DNA of 64,000 nt from Bidens hawaiensis. Lineage: Eukaryota > Streptophyta > Magnoliopsida > Asterales > Asteraceae. Below are positions 55,558-64,000 of the stretch, piece after piece (position 1 is the first letter of the stretch; each line of letters opens with the position of its first letter). Made by a program: the position numbers and the translations under genes. The notes under the pieces were generated by a model. That model worked only from the letters and a program-made list of their open reading frames with translations, was not told the DNA's origin and did not search any database. The stretch covers positions 39,022-103,021 of the forward strand of contig JAIQDT010009117.1 of the NCBI GenBank assembly GCA_021521415.1. The letters are read 5' to 3'.

Positions 55558-56545
55558 TGTTGTGTTTTCATGACAACTTAATTTTATGTCGTTTCTGTCT
55601 AATGGGTTGCATACCTCTTCAATGATCAATAAGTAAAACTATGTTCAAACAATATCCTAATTTCCTAATTAAGACCCAAATCATTTATGCGCGCGCGGAA
55701 AAAGGGAACTAACCTCCCCGCATGGCGGGAACATTGAGAGCTAGTTTGTTTGAAGCTCCAAGATGGAATTGACTTCAACATAACTGATCACTATGTTGAA
55801 ATACCAAGACCTCATGGAGAATCTACAAATGAAACTCAACGTCCCTGACTACGAGAAGGTTACGCACCTACCCGCATCAAATAAAAAGGAGTTATGTGCG
55901 ACACCTGCGGGAAGAATCCCCGCGGGACACCTTAAAACTAAACCCTTTACGCATGAACGTCTGCACAGAAACCAACCACCTTTTCGCTTAAATCCAAAAG
56001 TTCACCCTGTTAATAAACTCTGAGAACGCTGGTTCCAGCAGAGCCAGATAGACCCGCAGGATTCCTTATAAGGACGCCTGCGCAGTGATACGCGCAGGAT
56101 TCGCTACAAGGACGCTTGCGCGAAGACCAACTGGAGCCGCCGGACCCACAACGTTCAAAGAAATGGCCTACACGCAGAAGGCTATACGCGCAAGGCTACA
56201 CGCACAAAACACTTAGTCTATTCTTCAGATGTAAGGGGATTACCCCCGCCCAGAAAGAACCAGTTGCGTGTTTCAGAGATTTTTACCTTTTGACTGCACA
56301 CTGACAACAGTACCAGGAAAAGTATACTGTAACACGAAATGTCAGCTGTCAGCCGCACCTACTCTCACCAACCACAGTCCTGCATGTACTGTCAAATCCA
56401 TCAGAATCTTTATAACCACTCCCTAGGACCATCACCCCCATCCCTAAAATAAATAATAATAAACCCCATACCTTGTCATCATTACACCCAATATGATAAG
56501 ATTTCAATCCCCTAAATCAAGGGATTGTGTTCCCTTGAATTTGCC

Positions 56546-56553
56546 TATAAATA
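56546..56553 (+). promoter_or_regulatory. TATA box of chromovirus LTR
   Basis: TATAAATA, with the matching copy at 63637-63644 in the 3' LTR. About 1.1 kb of LTR lies downstream, so R-U5 is long. Confidence 0.6.
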
Positions 56554-57686
56554 AGTATCAATTCTTGAATAAAAATATCACACAAACACACTTCAAACTC
56601 CTCTCTTAAACCTGTAATTCTGCACTAACCATCTCCCGAGCATCCGTTTCCAGTTCCGTTTCCATCACTAGACTTCCAATTTCGAGGCTAACATCAGGAA
56701 ACCCGAATCTCGTTTAATCTCTCTCTAAACCATCACTTAACAAGAATCACAGGTGAGTCTCACAGCCCCTATTTTCACTGTTTTTAAACTGTTTTCGGGG
56801 CGAGGGACACGTGTTTAAATTATGTTTTATCATGGTATATTTACAAGCAATGCAAACGATTATCTGTTCATGGTGTTTATCTTGGTTTTCAATGTGAGTG
56901 CGCAAGAACAAGAAAGTGATCACTTCGTCAATGGAACTCTAAGGGTAGGGACTACTGTGTTTGATCAACCCGCTCGTAGGGGTCGCACCTCTTTGCATAG
57001 ACGAGTGCCTAGTATGGTCATGGGGTAGTACTACTGGTTGTAAAGCCCGCTCGTAGGGGTCGCACCACTTTGCATGGACGAGCGCCTAGTTTTCCGAGCA
57101 CAACGTCCGCGCGTAACCCGCGGGACGGTATTATTTTCGCTCGTAGTGGCAGCGCCACTTTGCATGGACGAGCACGGTTTTCAGAAATGTCCGCGCGTAA
57201 CCCGCGGGACGGCTTTATCAAGCATATGTTTTAATGATGTTATCAGAAATATGTTTCAATATGGTTTTATCAAGGATATGATGCAATACGATTTATCAAG
57301 TCACCAAAACTTGTGAACTCACTCAGTTTATACTGATTCAAATGTTTTTACGTGTCTTTCAGGTGATAATTAGTAGCGCAAGGAGTCACACATAGAGCAC
57401 TTCACGCAGAACATCTATAAAATGGTTTTTGGAAGATTTTAGTTCTATCCCTTCCACACGCGTGGTTGTTCCCGCCGTGTAAGGGGATATGGCGCGGAAA
57501 TCTTCAACGTTTTTCATATGTGGATGTTTTTATATGTAATTCTAAACAATGTAATGTATTTTGTACTAGACATTTCATGCGCAATGGAAAATTTATTTGA
57601 ATGTTTGCAATGACCCGTGCTTGATTATCAATTCCCACTCGCGCGCACCCGGCTGTTTCCGCCGTTTAGGGCCGGGTGTGACAGAT

Positions 57687-57698
57687 TGGTATCAGAGC
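57687..57698 (+). other. Initiator tRNA-Met primer-binding site
   Basis: TGGTATCAGAGC, three bases after the LTR end, the standard primer site of Tekay-type chromoviruses. Confidence 0.9.
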
Positions 57699-57924
57699 AC
57701 TGGTTATAGCGAACTAGGAAAGAAGTTTTAACCTAAACTATAACCGTAGGGGAATCGCATGAAATATTTTTTTCAAAGAAAATATTTTCGAAAGAAAAAA
57801 ATCACACACACTTAGGAACACGGGTCACACAATGTCTAGTGAACACTAAGGATAAGAACATTATGTGCTCAGGGTACATGCGCTAAGTTTGATATATTTT
57901 CGTTCTCTTTTAAGAAAAACGAGA

Positions 57925-60900
57925 ATGCCTCCAACCAGAGCTAAGGGAATTACCATGACACCCGAGGAACTCGCAGAAATAATCGCACAGGCGATCGCAA
58001 AGCATGAGGCCAGCAAGGCCGAATCAAGTCAGGGTCGTCAAGAGACCGAAACCCCAGAACCCGAATCAGGAGCTTTGGACAAAGGATGCTCCTATAAGAC
58101 ATTTATGGCCTGTAAGCCTTGGCCATTCAAGGGCACCGAAGGGGCAATTGGGCTCTACAACTGGATCGACAAAATGGAGACAGTTCTCTCCATTAGCGGG
58201 TGTAGTGAAAATCAAAAGGTCCTTTACGCGACCTGCATGTTTCAAGAAGCGGCCTCGTCTTGGTGGAAGCTTCAAGTGAAAACATTGGGACGAGAAGTTG
58301 CTCTCCACAAGACCTGGGAGGAGCTGAAGGAAATGATGATGAAAAAGTTCTGCTCTCGCGCCGAAATTCAGAGTCTACAGCAGGAATTTTGGAACCACAC
58401 CATGATAGGAACTGATATCGACGCCTACAACAACCGATTCAACGAACTTTGCCAGATGGTGCCGGATATGGCGAACACGGAGGAGAAAAAGATAGAGAGG
58501 TATATCTTTGGGTTACCCCATGTTATCAGAGTTCCGCTCAATGCCGCAGCGCCTCCAACCTTTGATGAGGCAGTGGCGCGGGCCATCACTCTTACAAGAG
58601 ATACGGTCCGTGCGGGCATGTTGACCTCGCGCGGGAACGAGCAGCGAACCTCTGACCCCAAGAGAAAATGGAACTCTCACCACCGAGGGTCCGACTCCAA
58701 GCAACCACCATTCAAGAAACAGGAGAGCGTAAGGGCTTACGCGATACAAGCCCTGGAGCCATCACGAAAAGGGTACAATGGGCCTCGCCCATGGTGCAGC
58801 AGATGCAAGTATCACCACGAGGGTGAATGCGCAAGCATCGTATGCGCCAAATGTAGCAGACCAGGGCACAAGGCGATAAACTGCCATAAGAAAGCTGGAG
58901 CAAACGACAACTGCTACGCATGCGGGAAGCCAGGACATTTCAGTCGGGATTGCCCGCAAATGAGAAACCAAACTCGCGGGAGAGCCTTTGTGATCGGCGC
59001 GGGCGAAGCAAAAGAAGAACCGAATGTGGTAACCGGTACGTTTCTACTTAACGACCATTTTGCATCTGTCTTATTTGATACTGGCGCTGACCTAAGTTTC
59101 ATATCCACTGAGTTTAAAAACTCCCTAGGCCTAGCAACCAGTAGGCTAGACACGCCTTATACTATAGAACTAGCCAATGGTAGGCAGATACGCGCGAACG
59201 AGAGGACTGAGCAATGTGTATTGGTCATGGGAGGTCACGGATTCAATATTAACTTATTGCCAATAGACTTGGGAAGTTTTGACATTGTGGTAGGCATGGA
59301 TTGGTTAGTCGAGAACCACGCGGAAGTTATTTGCCATGAGAAGCAGGTTCGGATCCCACTGTTGAGCGGAGAAACCATGGTAATTCAAGGGGAAAGAAGT
59401 GGAGTTGCGACAAAACTCATTTCGTGTCTAAAGGAGCGCAAGTGCCTGAGGAAAGGATGCTACGCCTTCCTGGCGCACGTAGTAGAGAAGAAAGGAGATG
59501 AACGAAAGATTGAAGACTTACCAGTGGTGCGCGAATTCCCGGAAGTTTTCCCTGAAGATCTGCCCGGATTACCGCCACCGCGACAAGTCGAGTTTCGAAT
59601 CGACTTGGTTCCAGGAGCTGCACCAGTAGCTCGAGCACCCTATCGACTAGCTCCATCCGAGATGCAAGAGCTATCCAATCAGTTGCAGGAACTATTGGAT
59701 AAGGGCTTCATACGCCCAAGCTTTTCACCCTGGGGAGCTCCAGTACTTTTTGTAAAGAAGAAGGATGGTTCATTTAGGATGTGTATTGACTACAGGGAAC
59801 TGAACAAGCTGACAGTCAAGAATCGGTACCCCTTACCGAGGATTGACGACTTATTTGATCAGTTGCAGGGATCCGGTTATTACTCGAAGATAGATCTACG
59901 GTCAGGTTACCACCAACTTAGGGTCCATGAGGAAGACGTGCCGAAGACAGCCTTCCGAACTAGATACGGCCATTATGAGTTCTTAGTGATGCCTTTCGGG
60001 CTAACTAATGCGCCGGCTGTATTCATGGATCTGATGAACCGTGTGTGCAAACCATACTTGGATAAGTTTGTGATTGTATTTATAGATGATATTCTGGTTT
60101 ACTCCCGAACCAGAGCTGAGCATAAACAACATCTGAGATTAATTTTGGGGTTGCTGAAGGAAGAAAAGTTGTATGCAAAGTTTTCTAAATGTGAGTTTTG
60201 GCTTAGAGAGGTTCACTTTCTCGGTCACGTTGTAAACGAGAAAGGAATACACGTCGATCCTTCCAAGGTCAAAGCCATCGAGAATTGGGAAGCGCCAAAA
60301 ACACCAACTGAGGTGAGGCAATTCCTAGGACTAGCTGGCTACTATCGACGTTTCATTGAGAACTTCTCCAAGATAGCTTTACCTCTGACTGCGCTAACTC
60401 AGAAAGATAAGAAGTTTGATTGGGGCGAAAACCAGGAAGCATCGTTTCAAATGTTAAAGCAAAAGTTATGTAGTGCGCCAATTTTGTCGTTACCCGAGGG
60501 GACGGACGACATCGTCGTCTACTGCGACGCTTCACATCAAGGACTCAGATGTGTCCTTATGCAGAGAAACAAAGTCATAGCGTATGCCTCTCGTCAACTC
60601 AAGGTCAATGAAAGGAATTATACAACGCATGATCTGGAACTTGGAGCAGTTGTTTTCGCGCTAAAGATTTGGCACCATTATCTTTATGGTACAAAGTGTT
60701 TGATTTTTACGGATCACAAGAGCCTTCAACATATATTTGATCAAAAGGATTTAAACATGAGGCAACGAAGATGGGTTGAATTATTGAATGATTATGATTG
60801 TGAAATAAAGTATCATCCTGGAAAGGCGAATGTGGTAGCAGACGCTTTAAGTAGGAAAGAGCGAGCAAAGACGCTACGAGTTAAGGCTCTAAGATTGACC

Positions 60901-62367
60901 ATTCGCGCAGACCTCACTACCCGCATCCGAGAAGCTCAACAAGAAGCCTTGAAATCAGAGTTTGTCAAGAACGAATCCCTTGGGGGTATGATTAAGAATT
61001 TGGAGCTCAAAGAGAACGATACTCGATATTTTGCTAACCGCATATGGGTCCCTCTCAAAGGAGGATTGTGCGAGCAAGTGTTAAACGAAGCTCACAAAAC
61101 GCGGTATTCCGTACATCCTGGCGCAGACAAGATGTACCAAGATGTTAAAGCGCTGTATTGGTGGCCCAATCTTAAGGGCGACATCGCGACGTATGTCAGT
61201 AAGTGCCTGACGTGTTCGAAGGTGAAGGCTGAATACCAGAAACCGTCGGGGTTGCTTCAACAGCCAGAAATTCCCATGTGGAAGTGGGAACAAATCTCCA
61301 TGGACTTCATTACCAAACTGCCAAGGACACCTGGGGGTTACAACACGATTTGGGTTATTGTAGACCGGCTAACTAAGTCAGCACACTTCCTGCCGATCAA
61401 GGAAACCGATAAGATGGAAAAGTTAGCCCGATTGTATATTCGAGAAGTAATTTCAAAACACGGAGTTCCGGTATCCATCATTTCTGATAGAGATAGTCGT
61501 TTCACCTCAAGATTTTGGAGATCGTTACAAGGGGCTTTAGGTACTCGTCTTGACATGAGTACGGCTTATCATCCCCAAACGGATGGACAAAGCGAGCGAA
61601 CCATTCAAACATTAGAAGATATGTTGCGCGCGTGCGCAATCGATTTCGGGGGTAGCTGGGATACTCATCTCCCATTGGTTGAATTTTCATACAATAACAG
61701 TTATCACACAAGCCTCAAGGCTGCGCCATTTGAAGCCTTGTATGGGCGCAAGTGTAGGTCCCCACTGTGTTGGGCTGAAGTGGGTGACAAGCAAATGACT
61801 GGTCCAGAATTGATCCAAGAAACGACGGACAAAATTTTCCAGATACGGGATCGCCTTAAGGCAGCGCGCGACAGACAGAAAAGCTATGCAGATGTGAGAA
61901 GAAAACCGTTGGAATTTCAAGTAGGGGATAGAGTACTTTTGAAAGTCTCTCCATGGAAGGGAGTCCCCCGTTTCGGCAAGCGAGGAAAGTTAAATCCGCG
62001 ATACATCGGACCATTTGAGATCCTGGAAAGGATCGGTCCAGTTGCTTATAAACTCCATTTACCCGCCGAACTTAGTGGAGTTCACGACACGTTTCATGTA
62101 TCCAACCTCAAGAAGTGCTTATCTGATGAAACGTTAACTTTACCATTGGACGAGGTTCATATCGACAAACAGCTACACTTCGTGGAAGAGCCTATAGCAG
62201 TAACCGATTGGAAAGAACAAAAGTTGCGAAGAAGCCGAATCAAGTTAGTAAAGGTTCAATGGAACTCAAAGCGTGGACCTGAATTCACTTGGGAAAGAGA
62301 AGACCAAATGTGCAAAAAGTACCCATACCTCTTCCAAAGAATAGCTCCTACCAGCGACACCACCTAA
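57925..62367 (+). CDS. Chromovirus gag-pol polyprotein with chromodomain, intact
   Basis: A single 1,480-residue frame from ATG 57925; an in-frame ATG at 57865 adds 20 residues, but MPPTRAKG is the usual style of start for this family. Gag about 55-235; two zinc knuckles near 312 and 331 ([28 protein letters not shown]); protease Asp 385 (LFDTGADLS). RT spans about 590-750 with FIDD at 719-722. RNase H follows from about 865 (VYCDASHQG, Asp 868; note GLRCVLMQ where GLGCVLMQ is usual). Integrase has HHCC and DD35E (D1127, D1188, E1224). A C-terminal chromodomain (about 1420-1470: [18 protein letters not shown]) should direct integration to heterochromatin. No stops or frameshifts. Confidence 0.95.
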   Translation: MPPTRAKGITMTPEELAEIIAQAIAKHEASKAESSQGRQETETPEPESGALDKGCSYKTFMACKPWPFKGTEGAIGLYNWIDKMETVLSISGCSENQKVLYATCMFQEAASSWWKLQVKTLGREVALHKTWEELKEMMMKKFCSRAEIQSLQQEFWNHTMIGTDIDAYNNRFNELCQMVPDMANTEEKKIERYIFGLPHVIRVPLNAAAPPTFDEAVARAITLTRDTVRAGMLTSRGNEQRTSDPKRKWNSHHRGSDSKQPPFKKQESVRAYAIQALEPSRKGYNGPRPWCSRCKYHHEGECASIVCAKCSRPGHKAINCHKKAGANDNCYACGKPGHFSRDCPQMRNQTRGRAFVIGAGEAKEEPNVVTGTFLLNDHFASVLFDTGADLSFISTEFKNSLGLATSRLDTPYTIELANGRQIRANERTEQCVLVMGGHGFNINLLPIDLGSFDIVVGMDWLVENHAEVICHEKQVRIPLLSGETMVIQGERSGVATKLISCLKERKCLRKGCYAFLAHVVEKKGDERKIEDLPVVREFPEVFPEDLPGLPPPRQVEFRIDLVPGAAPVARAPYRLAPSEMQELSNQLQELLDKGFIRPSFSPWGAPVLFVKKKDGSFRMCIDYRELNKLTVKNRYPLPRIDDLFDQLQGSGYYSKIDLRSGYHQLRVHEEDVPKTAFRTRYGHYEFLVMPFGLTNAPAVFMDLMNRVCKPYLDKFVIVFIDDILVYSRTRAEHKQHLRLILGLLKEEKLYAKFSKCEFWLREVHFLGHVVNEKGIHVDPSKVKAIENWEAPKTPTEVRQFLGLAGYYRRFIENFSKIALPLTALTQKDKKFDWGENQEASFQMLKQKLCSAPILSLPEGTDDIVVYCDASHQGLRCVLMQRNKVIAYASRQLKVNERNYTTHDLELGAVVFALKIWHHYLYGTKCLIFTDHKSLQHIFDQKDLNMRQRRWVELLNDYDCEIKYHPGKANVVADALSRKERAKTLRVKALRLTIRADLTTRIREAQQEALKSEFVKNESLGGMIKNLELKENDTRYFANRIWVPLKGGLCEQVLNEAHKTRYSVHPGADKMYQDVKALYWWPNLKGDIATYVSKCLTCSKVKAEYQKPSGLLQQPEIPMWKWEQISMDFITKLPRTPGGYNTIWVIVDRLTKSAHFLPIKETDKMEKLARLYIREVISKHGVPVSIISDRDSRFTSRFWRSLQGALGTRLDMSTAYHPQTDGQSERTIQTLEDMLRACAIDFGGSWDTHLPLVEFSYNNSYHTSLKAAPFEALYGRKCRSPLCWAEVGDKQMTGPELIQETTDKIFQIRDRLKAARDRQKSYADVRRKPLEFQVGDRVLLKVSPWKGVPRFGKRGKLNPRYIGPFEILERIGPVAYKLHLPAELSGVHDTFHVSNLKKCLSDETLTLPLDEVHIDKQLHFVEEPIAVTDWKEQKLRRSRIKLVKVQWNSKRGPEFTWEREDQMCKKYPYLFQRIAPTSDTT

Positions 62368-62390
62368 TTTCGGGACGAAATTCTCCTAAC

Positions 62391-62400
62391 AGGGGGAGAA
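62391..62400 (+). other. Polypurine tract of chromovirus
   Basis: AGGGGGAGAA directly before the 3' LTR; upstream is the conserved TTTCGGGACGAAATTC stretch. Confidence 0.8.
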
Positions 62401-64000
62401 TGTGACACCCGGTAATTTCCCAATCCCAAAAACCAAGTAATCAACCTAATTATTAGGTGATTGAGAATATTATGCGCGCCATGTTATGATCAGCGCGGGC
62501 ATATGTTATATGCGCCATGCGCGGATGCGATGCGCGCCATGTTATGATCAGCGCGGGCATATGTTATATGCGCCATGCGCGGATGCGATGCGCGCCATGA
62601 TATGATCAGCGCGGGCATATGTTATATGCGCCACGCGCACAGGTTTTTGTTGTGTTTTCATGACAACTTAATTTTATGTCGTTTCTGTCTAATGGGTTGC
62701 ATACCTCTTCAATGATCAATAAGTAAAACTATGTTCAAACAATATCCTAATTTCCTAATTAAGACCCAAATCATTTATGCGCGCGCGGAAAAAGGGAACT
62801 AACCTCCCCGCATGGCGGGAACATTGAGAGCTAGTTTGTTTGAAGCTCCAAGATGGAATTGACTTCAACATAACTGATCACTATGTTGAAATACCAAGAC
62901 CTCATGGAGAATCTACAAATGAAACTCAACGTCCCTGACTACGAGAAGGTTACGCACCTACCCGCATCAAATAAAAAGGAGTTATGTGCGACACCTGCGG
63001 GAAGAATCCCCGCGGGACACCTTAAAACTAAACCCTTTACGCTATGAACGTCTGCACAGAAACCAACCACCTTTTCGCTTAAATCCAAAAGTTCACCCTG
63101 TTAATAAACTCTGAGAACGCTGGTTCCAGCAGAGCCAGATAGACCCGCAGGATTCCTTATAAGGACGCCTGCGCAGTGATACGCGCAGGATTCGCTACAA
63201 GGACGCTTGCGCGAAGACCAACTGGAGCCGCCGGACCCACAATGTTCAAAGAAATGGCCTACACGCAGAAGGCTATACGCGCAAGGCTACACGCACAAAA
63301 CACTTAGTCTATTCTTCAGATGTAAGGGGATTACCCCCGCCCAGAAAGAACCAGTTGCGTGTTTAAGAGATTTTTACCTTTTGACTGCACACTGACAACA
63401 GTACCAGGAAAAGTATACTGTAACACGAAATGTCAGCTGTCAGCCGCACCTACTCTCACCAACCACAGTCCTGCATGTACTGTCAAATCCATCAGAATCT
63501 TTATAACCACTCCCTAGGACCATCACCCCCATCCCTAAAATAAATAATAATAAACCCCATACCTTGTCATCATTACACCCAATATGATAAGATTTCAATC
63601 CCCTAAATCAAGGGATTGTGTTCCCTTGAATTTGCCTATAAATAAGTATCAATTCTTGAATAAAAATATCACACAAACACACTTCAAACTCCTCTCTTAA
63701 ACCTGTAATTCTGCACTAACCATCTCCCGAGCATCCGTTTCCAGTTCCGTTTCCATCACTAGACTTCCAATTTCGAGGCTAACATCAGGAAACCCGAATC
63801 TCGTTTAATCTCTCTCTAAACCATCACTTAACAAGAATCACAGGTGAGTCTCACAGCCCCTATTTTCACTGTTTTTAAACTGTTTTCGGGGCGAGGGACA
63901 CGTGTTTAAATTATGTTTTATCATGGTATATTTACAAGCAATGCAAACGATTATCTGTTCATGGTGTTTATCTTGGTTTTCAATGTGAGTGCGCAAGAAC
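62401..64000 (+). repeat. 3' LTR of chromovirus, truncated by window end
   Basis: Aligns to 55311-56909 with an offset of 7,090, plus one inserted base near 63043. The last 774 bp or so are outside the window. Confidence 0.93.

Larger units (their letters stand above)
55311..57683 (+). repeat. 5' LTR of chromovirus
   Basis: 2,373 bp, starting TGTGACACCCGG and ending CCGGGTGTGACA, a perfect 12-bp inverted repeat. A block near 56990-57215 carries repeated CGCTCGTAG...CACTTTGCATGGACGAG and CGCGCGTAACCCGCGGGACGG units. Small ORFs are LTR noise. Confidence 0.93.
55311..64000 (+). mobile_element. Tekay/Del-type chromovirus (Ty3/gypsy), young, 3' LTR cut by window
   Basis: The 5' LTR (55311-57683), Met primer site, intact gag-pol with chromodomain, polypurine tract and 3' LTR from 62401 are present. 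The first 1,600 bp of the LTRs can be compared. By eye I count about seven substitutions and one indel (about 0.4%), mostly C/T or G/A at CpG sites. It interrupts the reverse-transcriptase gene. The TSD cannot be confirmed because the right flank is outside the window. Confidence 0.94.

Noticed and set aside
57865..57924. Upstream ATG as start of the chromovirus gag
   Set aside because: The extra 20 residues look untranslated-leader-like and the second ATG (MPPTRAKG) matches the usual family start; kept only as an alternative.

Overview
The window is plant nuclear DNA made mostly of nested transposable elements, with two intact-looking host genes. It carries GT-AG introns, Ty3/gypsy and Ty1/copia elements, hAT and Mutator-like DNA transposons and a UGT74-type glycosyltransferase. 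The LTR signatures (ends reading TGTGACACCCGG / CCGGGTGTGACA) and the post-pol ORF family suggest an asterid, most likely Asteraceae. That placement is an inference from familiarity; no search was run. All splice junctions, target-site duplications (TSDs) and LTR comparisons below were read by eye.

Layout. 1-12.7 kb: a decayed copia element, split by a 281-bp hAT element and a 3.5-kb solo LTR, followed by post-pol ORF remnants and a decayed hAT transposase. 12.7-14.7 kb: a solo LTR inside another hAT-like element. 15.5-17.8 kb (minus): a complete nine-exon RNase H1-type host gene. 19.6-35.1 kb (plus): a very young Tat-lineage Ty3/gypsy element with 1,035-bp LTRs, TSD GTTAT and an intact 1,818-codon gag-pol. 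It also holds a nested chromovirus LTR and a seven-exon antisense gene with its own TATA box. 35.1-39.3 kb: AT-rich spacer with an interleaved duplication. 39.3-40.8 kb (minus): a two-exon UGT74-like glucosyltransferase. 41.1-53.5 kb (minus): a tRNA-Asp-primed, apparently non-autonomous LTR element with one 422-aa ORF. Its left LTR holds a decayed copia element, which holds a Mutator-like element, which holds a hAT element. 53.5-55.3 kb: a broken non-LTR-type reverse transcriptase. 55.3 kb to the window end (plus): a young Tekay/Del-type chromovirus with an intact gag-pol and chromodomain; its 3' LTR runs off the window.

How it fits together. Each retroelement gag-pol makes the capsid, protease, reverse transcriptase, RNase H and integrase that copy its own LTR-to-LTR transcript. 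The Tat element adds an antisense gene of the 'putative gypsy-type transposon' class, read from an internal promoter near its 3' LTR; one in-frame stop breaks it here. The host RNase H1 removes RNA from RNA:DNA hybrids and the UGT glucosylates small molecules; nothing links these two functionally. The young elements are rich in GCGC and CpG, while the older elements are AT-rich and full of stops. This fits progressive deamination of methylated cytosines with age.
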